Below, one piece after another: positions 22,852 through 34,747 of a stretch of 64,000 bases of DNA. Under the pieces are notes generated by a model, which ran no database searches, had not been told where the DNA came from, and worked only from the letters and a program-made list of their open reading frames with translations. This DNA is from Tricholoma matsutake (lineage: Eukaryota; Basidiomycota; Agaricomycetes; Agaricales; Tricholomataceae), in the NCBI GenBank assembly GCA_026075535.2, contig AP026540.1, positions 12,896,001 to 12,960,000 of the forward strand, read 5' to 3'. The translations under genes were made by a program, and so were the position numbers. Position 1 is the stretch's first letter, and every line of letters starts with the position of its first letter.

Positions 22852-25800
22852 TGTTAAGTTCTGAGTTGGACAAAGGAAGTTGTCAGATTTCCAGTCGTAC
22901 CCAGTCAGAAGTTGAAGGGTAAGGGGAGGATAGAAAGAAGGAAGAGAACCTGATGGGATTCTGGGGCAAAGTCCACTTGATGTGCTGCACCAAGTGTGAG
23001 GGGACAGAAAGGACTTGGCTTCAACTTATAAGAAGTTGCACCCTTCTTCTCATCAAATGTCCTAATTTCAAGACAAGGGTAAAGAGGATGATCAGAGGTC
23101 TGGAGGTTTTCCAGGGAAAATGAGCTAAAGTTTGAGATAGACTTAGGAGAATATTTGGAGTGTTTAACTGGGTTGGAATTAAGTGGGGCGACCTTGTTGA
23201 TTTACAAACTGCCTAATACAAGATGAAAGTAGCTAGCTTAAATACTGTGGGCCAGAGGCAATCGGAGTTTCTGAGGCTGTTATAATTTGCAAACTGGCCT
23301 CCGAGGCAAATATCCTGAAACTGTTTCATCAAATTGGAAATGAGAGAATTTCATCTCTAGGCCATGCTGCTGATAGGAGGTGGGCTGTGATGCAAGGTGG
23401 CTGGGAAAGGTGGCAGAAAATGATCAGAATTTCAGTTGGAGGAATCAGTCTTAGTGCTTGAAAGTCCAGTCCGGTCCCGGTTTTCCATTCTCCTGGGGTT
23501 GAACCAGGAACTAAACCAGTCTTGTATATTCATATTTTCTATGGAGCCATGGACCAAACTGCCACAAACCAGTTAGACCAGTCCTGAATGGTTTGCAAAC
23601 CAGTTCTCACCAGTCCTGAACTGAACTGCAGTCCCTGCAGACTATGTACTACTACTGTACTTATATGTAGTAAATTCGATTACAACAATGAAATAAAAAT
23701 GAAATGAAATCCACGCTATGAGCAGCGGCTCACAAGGCTGGATGTGGGGGGATGGCTCATTAGCACAAAAGAAAAGATAATGGCCCCCTCCATCTCGTGT
23801 TTCAAGCAAGGGAGGGGCTGTTGCTGTCATTGTTGTTGTTGTCCCTGTTGCTGCTGTTGTGGTTGTTGTCCCCATTGTGGCCATCATTGTCGTTCGGAGC
23901 ACTGGTGTTGTCATGGGCTGTGGCATTGGCATCTTCCATTGGCGTTGGCATTGTTCATTGGCATTGGTGTTGTCTGTGGTTGTTGGCATCACATCTTCTG
24001 TTGGTGCTGGTGCTGGTGTTGTCTGTTGGTGTTGGCATTACCCATGCTCATGGTTAGGGTGTAGCACAGGTGACACCATGGGTTTCACTGGCAACACCAC
24101 ACCCTGTCACCTGTCACACCATACCTGTACAAACACCATACCTGCAGGTACAGGTTATAAGCACAGGTTTTGTATGGTGTTTTCAAACTACAGTAGCACT
24201 TGGGTAACATGACATAAACTATGTGTGGCTAAAACAAAGGTAAGAGGTAGCTATACTAGAAAGTTATCCAACTTTTCTATACTGCTTCAACACTTGAATC
24301 CACATATAAATTATGATATAATGTTCAATTCTTTCACAAATCATCTGTCAACCTTTTTTATCCATCATGAAGAACACAAAGAAACTAGTAATTTGCTGCA
24401 TTCTATCTGGGCAGAGTAGTTTTGGCATAAGAGGAGCAATTTTTGGAAGGAACACTCAAGGTCACCATGCAAAACAACATCAACTTGACTGAATTAGATC
24501 ATTGTATGTCATAAGATCCCACAGTACCAGGCAGATACATGTCTTAACAGAGTGTAACAACAATTAATTCTCATAAACTTGATAAAAATTCTTTTAACTC
24601 AAAGCAAAGAGCTCAGAAGAATTTTGGAACCACAAAACCTGATATGAAATATATCACAACTCAAAGCTGTGACAACCTGCAACACTATGAGTACAGGTGT
24701 GGTGTTGCCACAGGTACAGATATACAAACCCATACCTGCACCTGTGCTACCTGCAGGCAGAATACCACAGGTTCACCTGTACCTGTGCTACACCCTACTC
24801 ATGGTGTCATCACCATCTCTGTGTGTTGTGGCATGGGGACCCATTGTTCATTGTTGTAAGCAGTTAGCACCCACAATCCACCCCACAAGCAGTGGCTTGT
24901 GAGGCTGGAGGCAGGTGCTTGGTTGTTGGTCATTGTTAGCTTTTCGAGGGGGGTCATTAGTGGCATGGCAGCACTGGAGTGACACAGCACATACCTAGTG
25001 TCACTTGTTCCCCCTATGCCTGTCATTTGTCATCCCTGTCCATTGTTTGTTGTCCTGTCCCACTCAGCAAGCACCTGCAATCCACCCACGAGCAGTTGCT
25101 TGTGAGGCTGGAGGCAGGTGGGTTGTTATCACAAAGTTAAAACCTAAAAAACATATAAAAGATTAGTTGTAAAGAAACAATGAAAAAAGATAGTTACCTG
25201 GGGCATAAATATGCCCCACTTGTGTGTGAGGAAGTTGTCATCAAGTTGTTGTCGAGGGATATTGATGAAGTGAGACTGTGAGAACTTTAAACAATGCCAG
25301 AAAAGTGCACCACTTTGCATTAGAAACATGCAAACAACAACAAATGGTCTGTGCCCTCCCTGGGGTATTTAAACTGCTTGCTTTCCACTTATTCTTGCTT
25401 GGGTGTCCCCCACTATATAGTGTTTTTTAATTATGTTTATATTTTTAATAGTTATAATACATATATCTAGTGTTGCCAACGGCGTGGCTTGGAGCCGCAA
25501 GCCGTTAAGCCAAGCCGCTATTTTAGGCGAGCCATGCTGGTAAATCGGCTCTGGACTGTACCTGGCTCAACTTTCAGATTGGGTGGCTCAGAGTGGCTCA
25601 GAGTGGCTAAGCCATCCAAAAATAGCATGTGTGAGCTGGCTTCAACTTGTGTGTTTTGATCACATCTGGCTGCTTCTCCTGTGCTGCCTCCCCTCCCTTC
25701 TCTTCATCCACTCTATCTTACACTCTTTTTCTTTGTTTGCTAGTACTATCTAGTATGTGAAACTCTTGTAATACCAAGTAAGCATGTTTTGACTTTCTTA

Positions 25801-26395
25801 TCTTCATGATCAGCTGATTCTTATCTCTACTAGATAGATCTCTGCATATCTCCATAACAACTCCGCCTGGCATCGCGCAAGACTCACCTGTTCCTACCAC
25901 CACACCCTTCCATCAAACCCAGCTCCCACCACTCCCATGGCCATGCATGCACTAGCAAGAGCTGGAAATAGCCCCAAATGACGATCTTGGACAGCACATG
26001 GTTGCGAATGGTGGCAACTGTCGTTTGCACTGCTGGTATGGGTTATTTTGTTTTGTTTCTTGTATTTATATACTAACTAAGTGTTTTTCTTCTTTCTTTA
26101 GGGTATAAACTATTGCTAACAATGGGGGCTGACACTACACAACCCACAAATGCCTGTTTCCCTGTGCAAACAGGATGTCAGGCCTTCAGAATGGACAGGA
26201 GATGGAGAAGGGGTGCAGGTGATGGTTGAGGGGTACCAGGAGATCCATGAAGTGGGATGCCCACTATGTAAGCACCTATCGACACCCCAACTGGCGACAT
26301 CACTGACAGCTGTGGAAGGATGAAGCAATGATGTACCAAATGCTCACACACATGCACATGCATCAACAACAGCTAGCTGACTACGATTACAGACA

Positions 26396-26620
26396 ACACA
26401 CCACCCGCATCCAGCTCCTCGAGCAACTGCTCAAGGGGTGGATTGTGGGAGGAATGCTGACAGTGGATGATGACAACAACTGTGAGGAGCACCACCACCC
26501 TGCTGCTGCAAGTGTCTGCTTGCAGGGTGGGTGGGGGGAGCTTTCAACAATCACCATGGATGACACACCACCCAAATCCATGCCCTCGAGCAACTGCTCG
26601 AGGGGTGGATTGTGGGAGGA
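26396..26620. repeat. Duplicated unit with palindromic GAGCAACTGCTC core
   Basis: Two related units (26401-26441 with its downstream sequence, and 26568-26608 with its downstream sequence) share the core CTCGAGCAACTGCTC, then GGGGTGGATTGTGGGAGGAA. Each core can form a hairpin. They are two of about 13 copies in the window. Confidence 0.6.
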
Positions 26621-26995
26621 ACACTGACCATGGACGATGACAGCCATGACAACTGCATCCGCACCTGCAGCAGGGGCTTCTCATTGCATGGTGGTGGGGA
26701 TGCAGGGTGGGCAATGCAGGGTTGGCAATGCGATCTTCTGCTCCTACCTCCAATCCTATCGCTCAATGTGTACTCTTATTGCTCAATCCCCACTGTATGA
26801 CAAGAACCACCGGGCTCCATGGAAGTCTCATTTACTTATGTAGTTCTGATCTTATCATGTATTAATAGGCTATTGTTATCAATACTTCTGTTTTTAGCCC
26901 GTATGAACTGTCACATAAGAGAAGCAGGTCCACACTCCAGTTTCTTTTCAACCCCCATCTTCCTTGCTCTCCTCTCTCGCTCTCCATTTCTTATC

Positions 26996-29954
26996 ATGCC
27001 TCACAGAAAAAAACCTTTGAAAAATACAGAAGATATTCCTCAGCCTGAGCAAGCCAAACAGCCTGTTGCTGCAGTTGACTGTATGCAGGCATTTATATTA
27101 TGTTTCTTCTCTGACTATGGTTCATGTAATTAGCTCCTGGTGTACTTCCTGACACCTCTGGCATATGTTCCATAATTCTTTTCTTACAGTAATTCCAATT
27201 CAAGTGTCCTGAAAATTCTGTAGAATCTCATACTCACATTCTGCAAAAGGCATCTTTGAAACAACTGGGCATGTTATTCAATAATATGTGCATTTATATG
27301 CTGACAGCTGACTGCACATCAGAAATGGCTGCGCCTCATACAAAGAGCCAGAATACAACCAAGTCATCATCTAATGTTGCTCTGCAAGGTATGTTATCCA
27401 CAAATTTTAGATTCTTGAAATGATTATAGTTTTTTTATAACATTGATGTTACTCCAGATGTATTACCAAGCACAGGTTCTTCCGTACCCACTCTAGCAGG
27501 TTTGTAAATTTGTCATAGCTTGATATAGAAGTAAAGATAATTCTTATAGAACCTTCTATTCTGCAACCATGTCTTCACCCCAAGTGTTCACAGCAGGCAA
27601 GTCTCACTCTCGGTGTTCTCAGATATACATACAACTAATAGGGTTTATTTAGATGGATCCATTACAACCGTTGACTCCCACTAAACCTAAGGCAATTAAG
27701 GCTAAGACTGTGAAACCCTCTGACAAGGCTGCAAAGACCTCTGATACAGCTGTGAAGTCCTCCAACAAGGCTACAAAGTCCTCCAACAAGGCTATGAAGT
27801 CCTCCAACAAGGTTACAAAGTCCTCCAACAAGGCTACAAAGTCCTCCAACACAGCTGTGAAGTCCTCTGATAAAGCTGCAAAACCCTCCAAGACCACTAA
27901 GCAGAAGGTTCAACCTGTGAAGTCTATTCTCAAGACTCCAGTTGCTCCTGTATCTATCTTTGCTGCTCGTCAGATTGAGGCTTCTCATAACAAGCAAGCC
28001 ACTTCACTCTTATTTACTCCATACAAACAATGCGGTGGTCAGATTCACTTTACTCATGAACAAGAACCCTCTCCAACCCAACAGCATGCTCCCCAGAATT
28101 TACTTTCGCAGTTGGGAACTTCAGATGATGAATTTGATCATTCAGATGTTGAAGAGGAGTTGGTAGAAGGACTGCAACGTTTGGACTTTTGTGCAGGTTC
28201 TGAGTCTCATTCTGGGTCTGAGTCAGGCTCTGGCTCTTGGTCATCATCTCGGTTGTCCTCTAGCGTTCATTCACATTCACATGCACAACTCCCATGTGCA
28301 GGACCTCATAGCAAACCACTTCAGTGCCGTTCAGTGCCAAGAGGTGGTGCTAAAGATGTCTGGTCATTTTTCACAAAGGTCAAGGGACGACATGAGTGTG
28401 TACTATGCCAGTGAGTTTTCACATTATAAATCTATTGCATACTGAGTAATTGGCATTTCAGACATGCTCACAAGTACAGCTCCTCACATGCCATTGCTTC
28501 ATTTGGCATAACAACAAGCACATCAAATTTAAGAAAGCATTTATATAGTGAACACATTGAGGAATGGGTTACTGGTTGTGACAATTTGAAGATTAAGATT
28601 ACTGCTGAAGCAGCCTTGCCAGCCATTTGTAAACTTTGTGCTGAACCAGAGCCTACATCATTGGAGGTGGAACATCAAGAATATACCAAGGAGGCATTTG
28701 TAGAAGCTATTCTTGAATTCATTGTTGGTGATGATCAAGTATGTTTCATTCTGTCTAACTTGAACATGTTGTAATATCAACATTACTTCAGTCTATCAAT
28801 ATTGTGGAGTCACCAAGATTAAGAAAGATATTTCTGCTTCTTCATAAAGAGCTGCAGGAGTCTGACATTCCAGGTCATTCTACAATGTGCACCTGTATTG
28901 AACAAGCTTATGAAGAACACATGTGAACAAGAAATGGTGGTAAACAAGAAATGGCGGTAAACAAGAAATGGCGGTAAATGAATTCTTTCAATTTTAAGAT
29001 ACATACTGAATTCAATTTTTATAGAAATCAGTTGGAAAAATATTGTTTACTACTGATGCCTGGACTGATCCAAACCAGACATCTTTCATGGCTGTAACTG
29101 CACACTGGATTGAGGCTGTAGCAGAGAAAGTGCCTAGTGGCTCTAAGAAAATGCTTTGACTTCAATCAGATCTTGTTGGATTTCACAAGCTTCCTGGATG
29201 TCACACAGGTGAACATTTGGCACATTGTTTTCTGTTTATCACTGACCACTTAAAGATTATGGAAAAGGTAAGTAGAATAATTTATATGTTTAGGCCATGA
29301 CAGACTCTAATAGTATCTCAGATGGGATGGATTACCTGTGACAATGCATCCAACAATGACACTATGTTCAGATACCTGTCAACTCTCCTTCAAAAGTGCA
29401 AAATCAATATTAATATGGATGAACAAAGGATTCATTTTGGCAGGTAATAAATGTTCTATCTGCAATTTGCTTCTTTACTAAATTATATTCAGGAACATGA
29501 ACACCAGTACCCTCGCATATTCTGACTTGCAATGGATATCAAACCTATTCAAGCTTCAAGTGTCCCCTGTGAAAGAGTATTCTCATTTGGGAAGGAGACA
29601 ATGGCCCCTCGGAGAAGGTGTATCTCAGCTAAACCGATGGAAGCCCTACAGATGTTGAAGTATTCAATCAAAAAAGGACATCCATTGAACTTTACCCAGG
29701 GTATGCACTGGACAGATGAACTTACAGAATTTGAGTTTGCAGCAAGGACAGAGCCTGTGGGTGATGCAGAAGCATATGGACGTAGCCTGGGAGAACCTGA
29801 GATGGACCTAGATGTTATTGATGAAGATCTTGAAGACCTGCAGAAGGATCTGGAAGCATTGGAACAACTCCTGAGTGGTTCAGATGATGAGGAAGAGGAG
29901 GAAGAGGAAAAGGAAGAGGAAGAGGAAGAGGAAGAGGAAGAAGATGATGAATAA
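26996..29954 (+). pseudogene. hAT transposase with BED zinc finger, broken
   Basis: A first exon may start at 26996 (MPHRKKPLKN). The long exon 27653-28414 encodes a Lys/Ser tandem repeat of six-residue KSSNKA-like units and an acidic region. A BED-type zinc finger follows (ECVLC, then H at HLYSEH) across a phase-2 intron at about 28410-28461. The RNase H-like fold is visible around ILFTTDAWTDPNQTSF (first catalytic Asp) and GWITCDNASNND (second Asp). The C-terminal dimerisation region (IKPIQASSVPCERVFSFGKE) sits at 29532 onward and ends in a Glu-rich microsatellite tail (29885-29951). In-frame stops lie near 28925, 29157 and 29522, and the middle of the protein is missing between about 29441 and 29494. 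Not functional as it stands. Confidence 0.8.
28922..28982. repeat. Short tandem repeat, about 20 bp, three copies
   Basis: AACAAGAAATGGYGGTAA recurs three times in a row next to the stop that ends one hAT transposase exon. This duplication around a GTAA donor could itself have damaged splicing (inference). Confidence 0.6.
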
Positions 29955-30900
29955 CTTCCATTTCTGCTTGGACAATGAAGAAGAGGGAGAAAAAGAAGAA
30001 TAAATTCCATTTCTGCCTTAAATGATGTACATTTATGCAGTGTTGTACAATATATGTTATGAAGATATCACTTGAGATCCTGATTTTGGGCAATGGAACA
30101 GGTAACCCACAGGTACTTTTGAGTGTACCTGTACCTGTACCCACAACCCATGGGTCACAAGCCACATGTCAGATGAGTACAGGTAGTCGTACCCACTGTC
30201 TCCCATTGTATTATTCACCAACAGCTCCTGCATCTGAGAAGACCCACAATTGCAGGCTCCTTCGAGTACAGGAGCTGACTGCTTTGTGAACCATCATCAG
30301 GGCTGGGAGGGATCCACCCTGTGAGCAGTTGCTCATGGCGGTGGGGTGTAGCTACAAGAATGGAAAAAGAAAAAGAAAAATCCACATGGGTAACCCATGG
30401 GTACGGCTGCAGTGACTGACCATACCCACACCCATACCCACAACCCACAAGCTCATGAGCCATGGGTCAGCGGGTATGGGTAGACCCACCGTCTCCCATT
30501 GTGTAATAGCTCCTGTGTCTGGGAAGACCCACAATTGCGGGCTTCTTTGAGCATGGGAGCTAAAGACAACGTCGACAGTGCATTGTCGTTGTCATCACCG
30601 GGGCTGGGGCCAGGGTAGGGATCCACCCCATGAGCAGTTGCTTACAGGCATGGGTGGTTTGCGTTTGCGAGTGAGGGGTGGTGGTGGTGATGTGGCGGTC
30701 ATCCAGAGTGAAACAGATCCACCCTGTGAGCAGTTGCTTGCAGGCATGGGTGTCATCTTGTAGGTGGTGATGTAGGGGACCCACCACCTCACGAGCAGTG
30801 GCTCGCAGTGGTGGGTGTCGTTAGCAGGTGAGGGTGGCAACTACAAAGAAAACACACTGTTAATGGATAAAACAAAGCAAAGAAGAAGAAAAAATGTACC

Positions 30901-30938
30901 GGGGGGGGGCCAAACAACGTGTAGTTTGGCCCCCCCCC
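30901..30938. other. Perfect G/C-run hairpin
   Basis: Nine G followed by CCAAAC pair exactly with GTTTGG followed by nine C, with an 8-nt loop (AACGTGTA). It lies inside the inner hAT element. Confidence 0.7.
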
Positions 30939-31071
30939 CCCCACCTTGCCCTCGTCCCCTTGTTCTCCCTTCTCATCACCCTCCATATCCACCCCATGGT
31001 GGGGGTGCCAAGCATGCCGGGGGGTTGGGACGTGTCTGGGGGGTCTGTGACATGCCTGGGGGTGTGCTCAT

Positions 31072-31473
31072 TCATTCCTGGGCTGTGGTCTGTGTCTCAG
31101 AGAGGAGCAGAGTGGGAGGTATAGCCATTGTTGACAAACATGTCATTGATGATGTGGTGGGCTGCATAGATGCATGAGGCATTGTCGTGGGCTCATGGGG
31201 CAAAGGGGGTAGAGCAGGGAGGGACTGGGGGGATGTGGACAGCTTCCCAGAGCATCCTTGTAGGTCCTGGAGCTGGTGGCAAGGTTTGTCCAGAGAGCAG
31301 AAAACATGTTTTGATGAGCACGGTTGCTCGTTGTCTCGAGACTCCATTTCCTCAGCAGTAGACAGGCCCTGTGTGTTGTTTATGGCCTCGTTGACCATCT
31401 CCAGGGTGTCAGTGGTTGTCTGGGTGGCCCTCAGTGTCGTTTCACAGCAGGTTGTAGCAGTAGTTGCCACCAT
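31072..31473 (-). pseudogene. Fragment of the same repeat family as 154-1865
   Basis: An open frame of 133 codons, Thr/Pro-rich, aligns with the downstream part of the pseudogene at 154-1865: a TLEMVNEAINN block here matches TLDMAKQAINA there, and paired Glu/Asp-Cys blocks follow at equal spacing. It sits within the inner hAT transposon. Its presence there is either cargo of the hAT or a further nested remnant. Confidence 0.45.
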
Positions 31474-32355
31474 TGTTGGGGTGATGGAGCAGGTGACAGT
31501 GTGTGCTCAGGGTGCAAACAACCCCCTGACATCCCATTTGGATGGGGAGGAGGGGTGTGCGCATGCATCGTATGTCATTGTGGTAGTAGATAAGCTAAAA
31601 GTAACAAAAGAGCAGTTAGTATTTGAAAAAAGAAAGAAAAGAACAATTAAACACTTAATTTACATGTGGAGGGGCCTTAGGCTCCTTCCAGCTACATAGA
31701 AAACATCTCACATCCCTTTTGGAGGCGAGGAGAAAACCTCGTGATGCCAGGTGTAGTCATTATGAAGATATGCAGAAATCTAGAGTGGGAGAGATAAGAA
31801 TCATCAGTTTGGCTGATAACAAGGATAAGAAAGTCAAAAACATGCTTACTTTTGTGTTACAGGGTCCCAAGTACTAGATGGCAGTAGAAAACAAAGAAGG
31901 AGAGTGTAGGATAGCGTAGATGAAGAGAGGGAGAGCAGGCAACGTGGGATGAACAAGCCAGCATGATAGCAACTGATGTGTGCTATATTTGGATGGCTAA
32001 GCCACTCTGAGCCACTCTGAGCTGCTCTGGAGCTGTGAAAATTGGCTTGGCTTGTGAGCTGGAGCTGCAAAATTGGCTTAGCTGTGTGAGCCGTGCAGAG
32101 CTGTGGCAACACTACATATATCTATTTGCACCTAATCAGACCCCGGGGAGGACCATAGGTTTGGTCCTTCACCAGTTTGAACCAGTCTTTAATGGTTCTA
32201 GCAAGTGTATGTGATAAGCAGGACCATGGACTGGACTGCCTTGTTAAGGTGTGAAACTGGAACCAATAGTCCTACAGGACTGGTTCTGGTTCAGTCTGGT
32301 CTCAGTCTTTTTCCAGTTCAATGAACCAGACCTTTAAGCACTAATCAGTCTTGAC

Positions 32356-32372
32356 AGTATTTCCCCCTTAGT
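32356..32372 (-). promoter_or_regulatory. Gypsy polypurine tract
   Basis: Minus-strand CTAAGGGGGAAATAC lies directly before the LTR start TGTCAAG. Such a tract primes plus-strand DNA synthesis in LTR elements. Confidence 0.55.
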
Positions 32373-32398
32373 GCTGAGCCTACAAGGCACGTGAAGGT

Positions 32399-32957
32399 TT
32401 GAATCCAAATCAGGAAATTGTTTTTGTTGATTTTGATGGGGTTTCCAGGTCTTCCTACAACCACCACCACCACTACTACTTCCTTCGACAAAACATGTCC
32501 TCCATTCCCTCACACATGGAAAAGATAGTGGCCCTCAAGGGCCAACAAGAGAGATTGGTGGAGGAGCTTTGGCTTGAAGAGGAGGCAAGGGAGGCAGAGG
32601 AACACTGAGTAGCAGAGGAGGCAGCCAGAGTGGAGGTGGCTAGGGTGGAAGCTGAGAGGAAGGCCACAGGAGGAGTGGAAGAGAACAGCTGCTGCTAAGA
32701 GGGTGGAAAAGAAGTGGAAAGCTGGGGAGGTGGAGCCTGAAGAGGCTGAGGGGAGTGCCTCCCCCAAAAAGAAGGTAAAAGGAAAGGCACACATCAGGAA
32801 AAACACTTTTGGCCTCAGAATACTCCCAGGGTTCCTGACTGTTCTCAGGGTACCTGGCTCTTCCCAAGACTTCTCAAAGTATCTAAAGGGAACACAGGGT
32901 ACCTCAGAAACACATGGTTTTTTAGTAAACACCATGAGTATCTACCACAGTAATTGA
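32399..32957 (+). pseudogene. Gag-like charged coiled-coil ORF, broken
   Basis: The frame starts MNPNQEIVFVDFDGVS, and after a His/Tyr run contains a strongly charged helical stretch (GQQERLVEELWLEEEAREA, then Ala/Glu/Arg-rich). A stop at about 32606 and a frameshift near 32690 separate it from a Lys-rich segment (SASPKKKVKGKAHIRK). The composition is typical of gag-type or transposon accessory proteins in basidiomycetes, but no zinc knuckle remains. It runs opposite to the gypsy LTR beside it, so its parent element is uncertain. Confidence 0.4.
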
Positions 32958-33009
32958 TCTATATTTCTACTTACACAAATCAAAACTTCCATAATGCAAA
33001 TGATACATC

Positions 33010-33850
33010 AACATAAGCCTCTAGACTCACTGGGCCATTTGAACAACATGTAACTAGATTAGAATCAAATATAGGATCATGAGAAACAAAGCAGAACTCA
33101 CCGTGTTCTGCCAGACCCAAATTGTAACATCTGCAAAGCAAAAACTTCAAAATGCAGAAGAATGGATTGACTTAGGCCTCTGGTCTCACTGGGCCTTTCA
33201 AACGACATGTAATTAGATTAGAATCAGATATAAGATCATGAAAAATGAAGCAGAACTCACTGAGTTCTGCCATACCTATGTTGTAACCCCTACAAAGTAA
33301 AAACACAAAATGCAAAAGAATGGATTGACGTAGGCCTCTTGTCTTACTGGGCCTTTAAATGACATGTAAATAGATTAGAATCAAATATAGGATCATGAGA
33401 AACAAAGCACAACTCAACGAGTTCTACCATACCCAAATTGTAACCCCTGCAAAGTGAAAACATCAAAATGCAAAAGAACAAATTGGTGTAGGCCTCTCAT
33501 CTCACTGGGCCCTTTGAACGACATGGAAATAGATTATAATCAAATATAAGATCATGAAAAATGAAGCAAAACTCACTGAGTTCTGCCACACCTAGTATGT
33601 TGTAACCCCTACAAAGTGAAAATGTCGAAATGCGAAAGAACAAATTGACATAGGCCTCTTGTCTCATTTGGCACTTCAAACTACATGTAAATAGATTAGA
33701 ATCAAATATAAGATCATGAAAAATGAAGCAGAACTCACCAAGTTCTGCCATATTCATGTTGTAGCCACTTTGAAATGAAAACATCAACATACAAAAGGAC
33801 AGCATATGCCTCTGTGCTCTGAATGACATGAATATTAGATTAGAAAAGAT
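33010..33850. repeat. Tandem satellite, about 158 bp, six copies
   Basis: The block GGCCTCT followed by a (C/T)TCACTGGGCC-like stretch recurs near 33017, 33176, 33334, 33492, 33653 and 33810, giving periods of 157-161 bp. Each unit also shares GACATGTAAATAGATTAG, AAATATA(A/G)GATCATGA and GAACTCA(C/A). Copies are diverged, and the last is truncated. No long open frame is conserved between copies. Confidence 0.85.
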
Positions 33851-34156
33851 CACAAAGCAGAACTCATCAACTTGTTACAACTTTTCAAGTTGTAGGTCAT
33901 GGTGTCATTTAGAATGGACTCAGATTTAGTGTGCACTGGCAAGTGAGGTGAAATCTCAAACATTTTATATAGAACTATTCTAGATTAAACATTGTGTGGC
34001 TGCAGGCTGCCATTTCATGTAAAGGGTGAGTTCCCCCTTCTTCTTGTTGCAATTCAATGGTGACTTCTAGTAGATGTTCTAACCAAAAATTGTCATGTTT
34101 CTGGATGGGAACCCAGGGTTGTGTGTGCGAGCCTTGCACCAAGGTGAGGCACAAGT

Positions 34157-34475
34157 GTGAGGAAGTGGTGTGAGGAGTTGCCGGCAAAATCCAGGCTGGG
34201 GGCCAATGATGGGGTGTTAGAATTGTTGAGGGAGTTGGTGGGGGCAGTGAAAGGGTTGAAGAAGGAGCTCCAGACTATCGGAGAGGGGGGTGATGGGTAC
34301 CCAGGATATGATGATGGATATCCAGGAGGCCTTGGATCCAGAGTGGAGGCAGGGGTCTGAAGAGGAAGAGGAGGATGAAAAGGATGAAGAGAAAGAGGAG
34401 CTCAAGGTGCAGGGGGAGCTGCCAGGACTGGCAGAGGAAGCAGAGAGTGAGGGAGTGGGGGAGGAGTAGGGATCT
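34157..34475 (+). pseudogene. Acidic gag-like ORF fragments
   Basis: Two overlapping frames: GVLELLRELVGAVKGLKKEL (34206-34270, amphipathic helix), and a downstream acidic tail beginning MDIQEALDPEWRQGSEEEEE (34313 onward) that ends at a TAG near 34469. A frameshift joins them. They resemble the gag or accessory proteins seen in basidiomycete gypsy elements, without a diagnostic motif. Confidence 0.35.
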
Positions 34476-34555
34476 GGTGGGGATCTGAATTGATAGATTT
34501 TTCTTTTTTTCTTTTAATTTTAAATAAATGATGTTTCATCTCAGAATGAAGAATG

Positions 34556-34747
34556 TTAAGTGGGGAGAGGTCCAGGTTTTTCTGGGTAACAAGTGTGAAA
34601 GTCCATGATGAGCTCCTGTGCATGATCAAGTTCTGTAGTGGGAAGCCAGGAGGTTTCTTCATTGGTGCCTTGGTAACCTTCCCACCACAAAATAGAGTAG
34701 TTTGGATTAGCGATGGTTGTTGATTTTTGAGTCAAGGATTTCTGCAA
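34556..34747 (-). pseudogene. Gypsy integrase C-terminal chromodomain fragment
   Basis: The frame contains YSILWWEGYQGTNEETSWLP followed by the typical end AQELIMDFHTCYPEKPGPLP. The pattern W-x-GY followed by a downstream TSW (usually TWE/TWEP) and YP-KPGP is that of chromodomains closing the integrase of Ty3/gypsy chromoviruses. The integrase core is not present alongside. Confidence 0.75.

Larger units (their letters stand above)
25468..32114 (+). mobile_element. hAT transposon, 6.65 kb, with perfect 8-bp target duplication
   Basis: The termini are TAGTGTTGCCA and (inverted) TGGCAACACTA. The octamer CATATATC flanks both ends (25460-25467 and 32115-32122). Subterminal regions on both sides are packed with GGCTCAGAGTGGCTC / GAGCCACTCTGAGCC units, likely transposase-binding repeats. 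The interior encodes a hAT transposase pseudogene (26996-29954) plus other repeat fragments, including 31072-31473. A right end of the same family lies at 59245-59381. Confidence 0.9.
23452..32343. mobile_element. Outer hAT-like element with perfect 8-bp target duplication, itself interrupted
   Basis: The ends are TAGTGCTTGAAAGTC and (inverted) GACCTTTAAGCACTA, followed inward by degenerate GGTCC/CAGTC subterminal repeats. The flanking octamer ATCAGTCT is present at 23444-23451 and again at 32344-32351. TAGTG ends and 8-bp duplications are hallmarks of the hAT superfamily. Removing the inner transposon (25468-32114) and one duplication leaves about 2.24 kb of outer element (23452-25467 and 32123-32343). 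No transposase is seen in those parts, so it is probably non-autonomous. Related termini occur at 45729-46513 and 54427. Confidence 0.85.
22852..32355 (-). repeat. Ty3/gypsy LTR, split by nested hAT insertions (parts 22852-23451 and 32344-32355)
   Basis: The left end TGTTAAG and the right end CTTGACA form an inverted pair, and the body matches the inverse of 6606-7004. On the minus strand a purine tract (AAGGGGGAAA, 32356-32372) lies just before the LTR start TGTCAAG, which marks this as a 3' LTR of a minus-strand element whose interior lies at higher coordinates. The LTR is interrupted at ATCAGTCT by the element at 23452-32343. Five-base flanks do not match, so it is not a simple solo LTR. 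Confidence 0.65.

Noticed and set aside
23642..24212. Cys/Val/Leu-rich ORFs on both strands
   Set aside because: Produced by TTGTTG/GGTGTTG simple repeats inside the outer hAT-like element; no domain and no splice context.
29549..30165. Minus-strand poly-Ser and poly-Pro/Leu ORFs
   Set aside because: Antisense to the Glu-coding microsatellite at the end of the hAT transposase.
22852..32355. Solo gypsy LTR
   Set aside because: Five-base flanks differ (GAATG and GTATT), and a polypurine tract adjoins the right end, so it is better read as a 3' LTR of a decayed element.
33010..33850. CRISPR-like array
   Set aside because: The repeats are continuous 158-bp tandem units with no unique spacers, in a eukaryotic genome.
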